DNA of 19,606 nt from JANRKT01 sp033763355 (GTDB lineage: Bacteria; Bacteroidota; Bacteroidia; Chitinophagales; Chitinophagaceae): the NCBI GenBank assembly GCA_033763355.1, contig JANRKT010000210.1, positions 1 through 19,606 of the forward strand, in the 5' to 3' direction. The translations under genes were made by a program, and so were the position numbers. Positions within the stretch are counted from its first letter, which is position 1; every line of letters begins with the position of its first letter. Positions 1-7,787 of the stretch are shown here, piece by piece. The notes beneath the pieces are model-generated. The model was not told where the DNA came from and made no database searches. It saw only the letters and a list, made by a program, of their open reading frames with translations.

Positions 1-115
1 AAATGCCCGCCCTATAAAATTCAGGACTTTTTCAGCAAAGCCAATACTTATCGGATTTACACTTATGTATTGTCCGGTCGTGAAGTATATCGTTATTTTC
101 ATTGCAGCCTGCAAC

Positions 116-147
116 AAAAAACCGGGCCACCTGGGTCCGGTCTTTTT
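116..147. terminator. Bidirectional rho-independent terminator-like hairpin
   Basis: An 8-bp stem pairs 121-128 (ACCGGGCC) with 134-141 (GGTCCGGT), with one G-U pair and a 5-base loop. On the plus strand it is followed by a T tract at 143-147; on the minus strand the A run at 116-120 gives a T tract as well, so it could stop transcription from both sides. A plus-strand gene ending left of, or right at, the window edge is the likely client. On the minus strand it could terminate readthrough from the LytTR operon. The hairpin lies inside a 67-codon minus-strand open frame (32-235), which argues that this frame is not a gene. Confidence 0.7.
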
Positions 148-521
148 GTGATTTTGAAATCAGAGGTAGTGTTGCTGCATCAGGACGGTTTAGTAGTGAG
201 GTAATAGGGTTGTGACTGATTTCATAGTCTCTCACAGGCTAATGGTTCTGGTTTTTCTCAAAGGGTCAGGATTCGTTTTAGTGTTCTCAAGGGTTAGCGT
301 TTTAAGGGTCTGCACCCGGGTACGGATTAAAATCGGGTCCAGGGTTTTGGGTTAGGGACGGAGGGTTATTTCCGTTTTGCTTTTGATTTTGGGTTTAGGG
401 TTGAAACCTGTTCATCAATTATGGCAGTACAAATTTGCTAAGGAATTCCCGCTGCCTGAAATTTATTCGATAACCAGGCTTCATGCTTCGATTTTCGGGA
501 GAATTAACCGGTTGAAGGAAA
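148..521. other. Gene-free intergenic stretch with a G-rich GGGTT tract
   Basis: No convincing coding region was found here on either strand. From about 265 to 411 the plus strand is unusually rich in GGG runs separated by short T-rich spacers, resembling a decayed GGGTT/TTTAGGG repeat. The core at 335-357 has four GGG runs with loops of 4, 4 and 3 bases, which fits the classical G-quadruplex pattern, and a fifth GGG lies at 363-365. The LytTR gene ends at 522 and reads into this region on the opposite strand, so its RNA would be C-rich here. No clear terminator was seen directly after that gene. Confidence 0.55.
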
Positions 522-1214
522 TCAGACGATATTGATTTTCTGCATTACCCTTGCTTTATGGGCCTTGCTGATGGGTATAGAGTGGCCTTTTATGAGCAGC
601 ACATTTTCCTGGATGTCTTCAATGCGGGAAAGGTTCACAATGTAGGAGCGGTGTACTTTAAGGAAGCGCTGGGGGTTTACTTTTGTTTCCAGGTTCTTGA
701 TGGTATTGTGTGTAATGTATTTTTTATCGGCCGTTACAAACTTTACATAATCACCCATGCTTTCAATAAAGAGGATGTCATCATTTTTTAACCTCACCAG
801 CTTGCCGTCTGCTTTTATAAAAATATGGTCTTCCTGTTCGGCTTCAATGCCATCGGTTTCCCTTTTCTTGTACACTTTTTGCAAAGCTTCAAGAAAACGC
901 TGGTAGGTAAAAGGTTTCTTTAAATAATCTGTTACATTATACTGAAAAGCGTCATAGGCATACTCGGTTTTGGAAGTAGTAAGTACAATCTGGGGGTGGT
1001 AAACAAGCTGGTCCATCAGGTCAAAGCCGGATGCCCCCGGCATTTCCACATCAAGAAAAATGATGTCCACTACATTTTCTGTAAGGAATTTTAATGCATC
1101 TTCTGCATTGGTAAAGTGGGCCAATACGTCAACCTGGCCGCATTTATCACAAAATTTTTTGAGAAAATCTGCCGCTACCTGAAGGTCTTCAACAATTACA
1201 CTGCTAAACTTCAT
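522..1214 (-). CDS. LytTR-family response regulator
   Basis: A 230-residue cytoplasmic response regulator of the LytR/AlgR class. The receiver domain occupies about residues 3-115: acidic pair E9/D10, phosphoacceptor D55 in IIFLDVEMPG, T80 and the conserved lysine K100 in DYLKKPF. The LytTR DNA-binding domain occupies about 128-228, with the typical ILFIESMGDYVKF, FLKVHRSYIVN and IPISKAHK segments. Family members bind promoter repeats as dimers on phosphorylation. The start codon overlaps the stop of the upstream HPt gene by four bases (ATGA), showing translational coupling. Since the partner is an HPt protein and the divergent kinase is a hybrid, I infer this is the final output of a phosphorelay. 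Target genes cannot be read from the sequence. Confidence 0.92.
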   Translation of the reverse strand: MKFSSVIVEDLQVAADFLKKFCDKCGQVDVLAHFTNAEDALKFLTENVVDIIFLDVEMPGASGFDLMDQLVYHPQIVLTTSKTEYAYDAFQYNVTDYLKKPFTYQRFLEALQKVYKKRETDGIEAEQEDHIFIKADGKLVRLKNDDILFIESMGDYVKFVTADKKYITHNTIKNLETKVNPQRFLKVHRSYIVNLSRIEDIQENVLLIKGHSIPISKAHKARVMQKINIV

Positions 1215-1615
1215 GCCCTTTTATTAATATGCGCTTCGAGGCGTTCTGTTTCTGTTTTTATATTTTCCAGCGCTCCTGTTATCGTTTCATTAATTGTATT
1301 GTACTGGTACTGTATGTCGGTTGCATGCAATGCCTTTAAACAGGCATCCTCAAATTGCTGCACCATATCCTGCACATCATCCAGGCCCACATAACCAAAC
1401 AAAGGTTTTATTTTATGATATACCTTTTTCAGCGCTGCTGTATCGCCCTGTTTAAAATATTCAGCGGCTAACACCAGTTCTTTATTTACCTGGTTGTATG
1501 TTTCGGTAAAAATATGTACCGCTGTCTTCACATCACCCCCATACAATTCATATAGAAAAGCAGCGTTGAACCGGGGTGAAAAATTAAAAGCGTTTTCCTG
1601 GTCAATGTTCTGCAT
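1211..1615 (-). CDS. Histidine phosphotransfer (HPt) domain protein
   Basis: A 134-residue all-helical soluble protein matching the HPt fold. The predicted phosphorylated residue is H67, in the pattern VYHKIKPLFGYVGL, which parallels the HPt motif of His followed by Lys and, a few residues on, Gly. In phosphorelays an HPt carries phosphate between the receiver of a hybrid kinase and the receiver of the terminal regulator. Both such partners are adjacent: the LytTR regulator follows with a 4-base overlap, and a hybrid histidine kinase starts 60 bases away on the opposite strand. It is a single-domain protein with no membrane segment or other output domain. Overall similarity to well-known HPt proteins is low, so the call rests on the helical pattern, the histidine context and the neighbours. 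Confidence 0.8.
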   Translation of the reverse strand: MQNIDQENAFNFSPRFNAAFLYELYGGDVKTAVHIFTETYNQVNKELVLAAEYFKQGDTAALKKVYHKIKPLFGYVGLDDVQDMVQQFEDACLKALHATDIQYQYNTINETITGALENIKTETERLEAHINKRA

Positions 1616-1674
1616 AAATCACAATTTTCATCAGGATAGTAACGTTCTAAACGGGTAACCCATTATCCGGGATT

Positions 1675-3858
1675 ATGGAAAAACCGGTATTACCTCAGCT
1701 CATGAAAACGAACATCTTACATGGTATAGTATCTTTCCAAAAAACAATTTTAGAGAGCGGCATCAAACAATACACCAGTCTTGAAAAGCAAAAAGGGATA
1801 CTCCGCCTCAACCTTTTCCTGAGCTTTGCACTTGCTGTAGTCATCATCAGTTTATTGTTCAGTTTTTTCGACGGCCTCTACTACAGTTCTTTTGTAAATT
1901 TTGCTGTTGGCCTGCTCCTTGGTATTTCATGGTTTTTAAACAAAGACGGTCATCACAACCATGCCAAAAAGCTGGGCATCCTCACCATAAACATGTATTT
2001 TTTTGCCATGAGTTATGTGGAGGGGTTAAGGTCTGGTCAATACCTGCTTTTTTTCCCGTTTTTGCTGGCGCTGATTTTTGTAATTGATATTAAAAAAAAC
2101 AACTACGAAGAGCTTATTGCCACAGGGGTAACCACACTGCTTACCTTTGCTTTGATTTTTGTAGTGGCGCCTTACCAGAATAAACTGCAGAAAATCCCCC
2201 AGGACGTTTACAGCGGCTTATACAGTACCAACCTTTCTTTATCGCTTCTTATCACAACGGTATTTGCTTATTTCATCCTCAAAACGCTGGAAACGCATGA
2301 GGAGAAGATACTGGAAGAAAAAATGCTAACGGACACCATTTACGATACATCACTTGATGCGGTATTTATTGTTGACAGGGGCAACCTCCTGATTAAAGAC
2401 TGCAACAAGAGGGTACTTGAAATGTTTGATTATTCAGATAAAAAAGAAATAAAAGGCATAGCAGTAGATAATTTCCTCGGCGCTTCCATGAAAGAACAAA
2501 TCACCCTGCTGGGCAAAAATGCCTTTATAAAAAATTCACCATGGTTTGGCAACATGGATTTTGTGAAGAAAGATGATACGCCTTTTTACGCTTATGTAAA
2601 CATTGTTCCCTTTACACACCAGCATGAGCAGTTGTGTAAAATAAGCATACTTGATATTACAGAAATCAAGATTGCAGAATTTGAAATTTTAAAGGCAAAA
2701 GAAAAAGCGGAAAAAGCTGCAAAGGTTAAATCAAGGTTCCTTTCCAACATGAGCCATGAACTGCGTACCCCGCTTAATGCAATCATCGGCACTGTTAATA
2801 TACTGGTGCAGGAAGAATACCTTGCCACCCAGCGGCAGTCGTTTGATGTACTGCGGCATTCATCAGAACACATGCTGCAACTGGTAAACGATATACTTGA
2901 TTACAGCAAACTGGAAGCCGGTAAAATGCAACTGGACAGTACCGCATTTAACCTGAAACATTTTTTGCAAAAAGTCATCTTCCCCTTCAGCACTGCCCTG
3001 GAAAAAAGAAAAATTGAATTTGAATCGAATGTTGACAGCGCCTTGAACCTGGAGATCATCGGAGATGAATTGCGGCTGAACCAGGTATTGAATAACCTCC
3101 TTTCCAATGCCGCCAAGTTTACTGAAAAAGGAAATATAGATTTAATTGTAAAAGCTGTAAGCAAAAAAACACACTCGGTAGAAGTATATTTTGCAGTAAA
3201 GGATACAGGAATTGGCATACCTGCCGGAAAGATGAAACAGATTTTTGAAAGCTTTACACAGGCGGATATTGAAACTACACGCAAGTACGGCGGCACCGGC
3301 CTTGGCCTTGCCATCAGCAAAGGCATTGTTGAAAATATGGGCGGAGAGTTAAAAGTGCAAAGTGAAGTTGGCAAAGGCAGCACTTTTTATTTTACTGTAA
3401 TGTTTAAGGTAAACAGGGCACAAAAGGATTACGTAAATGAAGAAAGCCTGAAAGAACTGGCCAACCTGCAAAAAGTACGGGTGCTGCTGGCTGAAGACAA
3501 TCCCATTAACATGATTGTGGCTAAACGCTTCTTGCAGAAATGGAATGTGGAGGTTGACGAAGCGGTTAACGGTCTTGAAGCAGTTAGCCTTTTTGAAAAA
3601 AACAAATACGACCTTTTGCTGGTTGACCTGGAGATGCCGGAAATGGATGGTTCTGAAGCTGTGGCTGAAATAAGAAAGAAAAATGCCAACATACCCATTA
3701 TTGCATTTACTGCTGCTGTGTATGATGACATGCAAAGCGACCTGATCAGCAAAGGGTTTACTGACTTTATTCCAAAACCTTTCCGGCCTGAAGATTTGCA
3801 TAAAAAAATCCTGCAGCTAACCGCCTACGGCCAGCTGCAGAAGTTTAAATACGAATAG
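1675..3858 (+). CDS. Membrane-bound hybrid sensor histidine kinase (PAS-HisKA-HATPase-REC)
   Basis: A 727-residue inner-membrane hybrid kinase. About six membrane segments lie between residues 45 and 203, with no large periplasmic loop, so sensing is probably within the membrane or cytosolic. A PAS-like domain spans about 216-332 and leads into a charged helix (333-352). HisKA follows with H361 in FLSNMSHELRTPLN. The ATPase domain has an N box around N473-N478 (LNNLLSNAAKF), a DTGIGI box at 510-515 and a GGTGLGLAI box at 539-547. A C-terminal receiver (about 601-715) has E607/D608, phosphoacceptor D651 in LLVDLEMPEMDG, T679 and K701. No HPt domain is fused; one is encoded divergently next door. 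The ATG at 1675 has no evident Shine-Dalgarno, and an in-frame ATG at 1702 is an alternative. The signal is unknown. Confidence 0.94.
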   Translation: MEKPVLPQLMKTNILHGIVSFQKTILESGIKQYTSLEKQKGILRLNLFLSFALAVVIISLLFSFFDGLYYSSFVNFAVGLLLGISWFLNKDGHHNHAKKLGILTINMYFFAMSYVEGLRSGQYLLFFPFLLALIFVIDIKKNNYEELIATGVTTLLTFALIFVVAPYQNKLQKIPQDVYSGLYSTNLSLSLLITTVFAYFILKTLETHEEKILEEKMLTDTIYDTSLDAVFIVDRGNLLIKDCNKRVLEMFDYSDKKEIKGIAVDNFLGASMKEQITLLGKNAFIKNSPWFGNMDFVKKDDTPFYAYVNIVPFTHQHEQLCKISILDITEIKIAEFEILKAKEKAEKAAKVKSRFLSNMSHELRTPLNAIIGTVNILVQEEYLATQRQSFDVLRHSSEHMLQLVNDILDYSKLEAGKMQLDSTAFNLKHFLQKVIFPFSTALEKRKIEFESNVDSALNLEIIGDELRLNQVLNNLLSNAAKFTEKGNIDLIVKAVSKKTHSVEVYFAVKDTGIGIPAGKMKQIFESFTQADIETTRKYGGTGLGLAISKGIVENMGGELKVQSEVGKGSTFYFTVMFKVNRAQKDYVNEESLKELANLQKVRVLLAEDNPINMIVAKRFLQKWNVEVDEAVNGLEAVSLFEKNKYDLLLVDLEMPEMDGSEAVAEIRKKNANIPIIAFTAAVYDDMQSDLISKGFTDFIPKPFRPEDLHKKILQLTAYGQLQKFKYE

Positions 3859-3871
3859 AAAATACCTAATT

Positions 3872-6800
3872 TTAAGGAACCGGCGCACCGCCTGTTTTAT
3901 TTTCCACCTTTGGCTTTTCCATTACCCCTTCTTTTACCAGCGCTGATTTAATTTTTTCTTCATACTGTTTTGCCAAAACAGTATTGTCTGTATCCGCCTT
4001 GTTTACTTTATCCTGCAGAAACTTAATCCTGTCCAGCTGCAGGTTGTTAGGCGCTGCTTCTGTAAAGCAGATACGGGCATACACCTGCGTAATGTCTTCA
4101 CGCAAACGGGTCTCATCCGCAAAAATTGATTTTTGTTTAGTAGGCACAAGCTCCCCCCTTAATGTTTCCAGTTTATCGTTGTATTCCTGCAATTGCTTTT
4201 TCACTTTTGCATTCTTCACTTTCTCCATATTGTCTTTCAGCATCTTTTGCTTGTCGTTTATGTCTGCCACAACTTTGGCGAGTTGTTCATGCATGCGGAA
4301 CAATTTCATTGCAGCATCGTACTGCACATTACGGTCTGCCAGTGTAAATGCAGATTTATCATCGTGTACCACCTGCAGTTTTTGGGTATATTCATTATTG
4401 CCCACTTTCAATTTTAGGGTGTACTCACCCGGTAAAACCTGCGGAGCAATAAAACCACCCTGGTCAATCTTGGTGCCGCTTACAGCCACTTTGGGTGGCG
4501 TAATGCGCTGGTTCCAGGATATTTTATTCACGCCTTTTCTTTTAGTAGCAGGTATAGATTGTACTACTTTACCATTTGCATCTGTTATTTCAATTTTTAC
4601 ATCGCCGCTGTTCACCCTTTCCTTCAGATAATATTGAATGGGTTCTATAGAAGGTGCATTGCCTGCAACCCACCCGCCGGTGGAAGGAAAGCCCCCGTCG
4701 CCAAAACGGCCTGTCGTAAGCACCATGAGTTTGTTCGGGAAAAGAAAGACATCTTTGTCAACAATATCTTTCGTAAGGTTACGCATAGGCGAAATATCAT
4801 CTACTACCAATATGCCCCTGCCGTGTGTACCAATGATGAGGTCATTGGTAACGGGGTGTATCTGTATATCCCTTACCAAAGCATACCAGGGCACATTATT
4901 CTTCATGCGGAACCAGCTTTCGCCGCCATCAACTGTTGCAAACAACCCCATTTCAGTGCCAATAAAAAGTAAATCTTTGTTCTTTAAATCTTCCTTTACT
5001 TTATGTGCAAACCCGCTGAATTCATCGCTTTTAAATACGGTCCATGTTTTACCCATATCCGATGACTTTCCCACATAAGTTTTATGGTCGCCATACATGT
5101 GGTTGTCAAAGCTGGCATACACAACATTTTTATCAAACCTTGAAGGCTCGATGCTGCTTACCCATGTTTGTGCAGGAACGCCTGCAACAGCAATGTTCTT
5201 TGAAACATTGGTCCATGTTTTTCCGCCATCGGTTGTGTATTGCAGGTTGCCGTCATCTGTACCCGCCCAAATGATATTTTCATCAAGCGGAGATTCTGAT
5301 ATGGCGAAAATGGTGCAGTGGTTCTCTGCCGAAGTATTATCGGCGCTCAGCCCGCCGCTGTTTTCCTGTTCCTGTTTTTTCTTATCATTGGTTGAAAGGT
5401 CAGGTGAAATTCTTGTCCAGTTCCTTCCCTGGTCAGTTGATTTATAAAGGTACTGTGCACCAACATAAAGGTTCTTTGTGTTTTTCGCACCCACTGCTAT
5501 GGGGGTATTCCAGTTCCATCTCAATTTATCTTCGCCCTCTTTTTGCTCTGGCTTTATGCTCATGCTTTTTATCGTTCTCAAATCAATGCGGTTTACATCG
5601 CCGCCCTGCGATTCTGCATAAGCAATATTGGGGTCAGAAGGATCCGGCACAACCCAAAACCCGTCACCACCATACACTGCTTTCCAGTCTCCAACCCTTA
5701 CCCCGCCTGGCGCTGATGAAGGCGCAACCCAGCTCCCGTTATCCTGCAGGCCGCCATAAACATTGTAAGGTTCTTTTGTATCTGCAGCCACATGATAAAA
5801 TTGCCCCACGGGAAGATTCAATAAAAAAATCCATGTGCCCCCTTTATCAAGGCTCAGGTAAACACCGCCATCCGTACCAAGGTACATGTGATTGGTATTA
5901 TTGGGATTGATCCACAATGCATGATGGTCGCTGTGCACCCATCCGCCTTCATTGCTGGCATCAGTAAAAGAATAACCGCCATCTGTTGAATAAGAAAAAG
6001 TAAATGCCGGGCGATAAACCCGTTTTGCGTCTTTGGGATCAACAACAAGTGTGCTGAAATAAAAAGGCCTTGAAATGACATTGAGTGTGGCGCTTTGCTG
6101 TTTCCAGTTTTCACCACCATCAGCAGAAATGTATAAACCTGTATTTTGCGATTCAACAATTGCAAGAAGGTTGTTGGGCGCAGATGGCGCCAAAGCAAGC
6201 GCCACACGGCCAAAGGGTTTGGGAGGCAAACCATTTTTCAATTCTTTCCATGTTTTGCCTGCGTCAGTTGATTTATAAATACCGCTTCCTGCACCGCCGG
6301 AATTAAACAGGTAAGGCAATCTCCTGAACTCCCATGTGGTGGCGTAAACAATATCGGGATTGGAGGGATCAAGAGCTACATCTGCACAGCCGGCTTTTTC
6401 ACTTATATACAAGACCTTCTCCCATGTTTTGCCAGCATCGGTTGATTTGTATAAACCACGGTGTTTGCTGTCGCCCCATAATGGACCAGGTGCGGCAACA
6501 TAAATGGTATTTGAATTTTTGGGATCAATTGCAATTTTTGCAATGTGCTCAGTGCTGTCTAATCCAATTTTTGTCCAGTTGTCGCCTGCATCAGTTGATT
6601 TGTATAAGCCATCTCCTATTGAAACCGAGTTGCGCATATTGCTTTCACCGGTTCCTACATAAACCACTTTGGGGTTTTTCTGGTCAATTGCAATTGCACC
6701 AATGGATTGACAATATTTATCAAATATTGACCTGAATGATGCGCCTGCGTTGGTGGTTTTCCATACGCCACCGCCTGCTGTGCCAACGTATAAAGTTTTG

Positions 6801-6964
6801 CCTTCCTCACTGTTTACCCCTTCAATGGCGCTAATGCGGCCGCTCATGGTGCCCGGGCCGAGGTGCCGGGCTTCCATCATGCCAAAAGTGGCAGAAGTAA
6901 TTTTTGATTGCGAAAACACCTGTAAGGAAACAATACAGGATAATAAAAAGACGATTTTCCTCAT
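3872..6964 (-). CDS. Secreted multi-Asp-box (BNR/VPS10-like) beta-propeller protein
   Basis: A 1030-residue exported protein with an N-terminal signal peptide (about residues 1-19). Residues 25-725 hold at least eleven Asp-box motifs of the S/T-x-D-x-G-x-T/S-W type, for example STDAGDNW, STDAGKTW (twice), STDQGRNW, TTDGGKTW, SSDMGKTW and TVDGGESW. This is the layout of the sortilin/VPS10 and GH74-like propeller superfamily, probably two propellers. About 785-868 looks like an Ig-like beta domain with a PGEYTLKLKV strand, and about 870-1015 is a lysine-rich helical region. Relatives in Bacteroidota are often labelled glycosyl hydrolase, but I see no residues that prove catalysis. The end (GGAPVP) does not look like a type IX sorting domain. 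It ends 13 bases from the convergent kinase gene and lies downstream of the terminator at 6982-7014, so it should have its own promoter. Confidence 0.9.
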   Translation of the reverse strand: MRKIVFLLSCIVSLQVFSQSKITSATFGMMEARHLGPGTMSGRISAIEGVNSEEGKTLYVGTAGGGVWKTTNAGASFRSIFDKYCQSIGAIAIDQKNPKVVYVGTGESNMRNSVSIGDGLYKSTDAGDNWTKIGLDSTEHIAKIAIDPKNSNTIYVAAPGPLWGDSKHRGLYKSTDAGKTWEKVLYISEKAGCADVALDPSNPDIVYATTWEFRRLPYLFNSGGAGSGIYKSTDAGKTWKELKNGLPPKPFGRVALALAPSAPNNLLAIVESQNTGLYISADGGENWKQQSATLNVISRPFYFSTLVVDPKDAKRVYRPAFTFSYSTDGGYSFTDASNEGGWVHSDHHALWINPNNTNHMYLGTDGGVYLSLDKGGTWIFLLNLPVGQFYHVAADTKEPYNVYGGLQDNGSWVAPSSAPGGVRVGDWKAVYGGDGFWVVPDPSDPNIAYAESQGGDVNRIDLRTIKSMSIKPEQKEGEDKLRWNWNTPIAVGAKNTKNLYVGAQYLYKSTDQGRNWTRISPDLSTNDKKKQEQENSGGLSADNTSAENHCTIFAISESPLDENIIWAGTDDGNLQYTTDGGKTWTNVSKNIAVAGVPAQTWVSSIEPSRFDKNVVYASFDNHMYGDHKTYVGKSSDMGKTWTVFKSDEFSGFAHKVKEDLKNKDLLFIGTEMGLFATVDGGESWFRMKNNVPWYALVRDIQIHPVTNDLIIGTHGRGILVVDDISPMRNLTKDIVDKDVFLFPNKLMVLTTGRFGDGGFPSTGGWVAGNAPSIEPIQYYLKERVNSGDVKIEITDANGKVVQSIPATKRKGVNKISWNQRITPPKVAVSGTKIDQGGFIAPQVLPGEYTLKLKVGNNEYTQKLQVVHDDKSAFTLADRNVQYDAAMKLFRMHEQLAKVVADINDKQKMLKDNMEKVKNAKVKKQLQEYNDKLETLRGELVPTKQKSIFADETRLREDITQVYARICFTEAAPNNLQLDRIKFLQDKVNKADTDNTVLAKQYEEKIKSALVKEGVMEKPKVENKTGGAPVP

Positions 6965-6981
6965 GGCAGTCAGTTTTAAAC

Positions 6982-7014
6982 CGTAAAAGAAAAAACCCGG
7001 AGTTGCACCGGGTT
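6982..7014 (-). terminator. Rho-independent terminator after the LolA-like gene pair
   Basis: A perfect 7-bp stem, AACCCGG at 6994-7000 with CCGGGTT at 7008-7014, has a 7-base loop. Read on the minus strand it is followed directly by a T-rich tract (TTTTTTCTTTT). It lies 20 bases after the stop of the minus-strand gene at 7035 and before the start of the Asp-box gene at 6964, so it separates these two transcription units. Confidence 0.85.
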
Positions 7015-7034
7015 ATACCTGAAAAAAATATTTT

Positions 7035-7751
7035 TTAATTGGAAGGTTTGAATAAGCTTTCGTCAACAGGTTTGTTCACTTCAACTTTGGTGATGACCAG
7101 TTCGCCGGGTCCGAAACCTGTCATGGCAAAAGGAAAAGTAAAGCCTTCATCTACCTTTTTAAAGTTGCTGTAGGTTTGGGTTTGTTCAACTTCCTGTCCG
7201 GATGCTTTTGATTTGGTGATGGTTTTAATATTAAAATAGGTTGAAGGGTCAAAAAACAAGGTTTGAACCAGCCCGTTTTTCATGGTAACTTTCAATTTAA
7301 AGCACTCTGTTCCTTCCACATCTTCTTTTCCGAGAAACTCCACCGCATGCCCTTTGTCTTTATAATTGAGAAGGATGCTCTGGGCGTCAATTTGCGCATC
7401 GCTGGTTTCTTTTACAACTTCTGCCGGTGTAGCTTCAGCTTTTGTCTGTCCCTGAAAAGGCATGTAAGTCCACCCTTCTGTGGCAGTTTGAATAATATAG
7501 CCATTCATACCCATTGCAGAAATGTCAACACGCTGGCCTTTGTTATGCACCTGCGTAAGTTTAACAGGAATTTCCATGCCCTGCACGGTAAGTGTCCCTT
7601 CCATGACGACACTGCTGAGCGTTAACAATTTTTCTTTGCCCCCGATTGCTGCCAGGTGTTTATCTATAACCTCATCAGCTGTCTGAGCGAAAGAAAATAC
7701 TGATACCATTAATGTGGCTGTAAATAACCACGCCATTTTAAGTTGTTTCAT
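7035..7751 (-). CDS. Periplasmic LolA-like protein, paralogue 1
   Basis: A 238-residue exported protein with a signal peptide probably cleaved after FSFAQ (about residue 23). It then has the TADEVIDKHLAAIGGKEKL opening common to a family of Bacteroidota periplasmic proteins with a LolA/LolB-like lipoprotein-sorting fold. It is closely related in plan to the next gene upstream (7788-8522): both share GKEDVEGTEC, a following K-x-K-x-T-x-K-x-G strand, an F-x-DP segment, and a VNKPV-x-E-x-L-x-KP end. There is no lipobox cysteine, so it is probably soluble in the periplasm. The 36-base gap to the upstream paralogue suggests one transcript, ending at the terminator at 6982-7014. The substrate is unknown; a role in handling lipids or lipoproteins is an inference from the fold only. 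Confidence 0.8.
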   Translation of the reverse strand: MKQLKMAWLFTATLMVSVFSFAQTADEVIDKHLAAIGGKEKLLTLSSVVMEGTLTVQGMEIPVKLTQVHNKGQRVDISAMGMNGYIIQTATEGWTYMPFQGQTKAEATPAEVVKETSDAQIDAQSILLNYKDKGHAVEFLGKEDVEGTECFKLKVTMKNGLVQTLFFDPSTYFNIKTITKSKASGQEVEQTQTYSNFKKVDEGFTFPFAMTGFGPGELVITKVEVNKPVDESLFKPSN

Positions 7752-7787
7752 TTTGTTTTTATTTTGGAGTGTTTTGACCTTTTTTAA

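Noticed and set aside
32..235. 67-codon minus-strand open frame at the left edge
   Set aside because: It runs through a strong terminator hairpin (116-147), has no recognisable motif, and the overlapping plus frame is also open; best explained as non-coding.
3349..3801. Long minus-strand open frames opposite the hybrid kinase
   Set aside because: The plus-strand kinase and receiver motifs are intact through this region; the antisense frames have no recognisable domain.
5392..5910. Long plus-strand open frame opposite the Asp-box gene
   Set aside because: It lies antisense to a well-supported repeat protein; the repeats and biased codon use create long shadow frames on the other strand.
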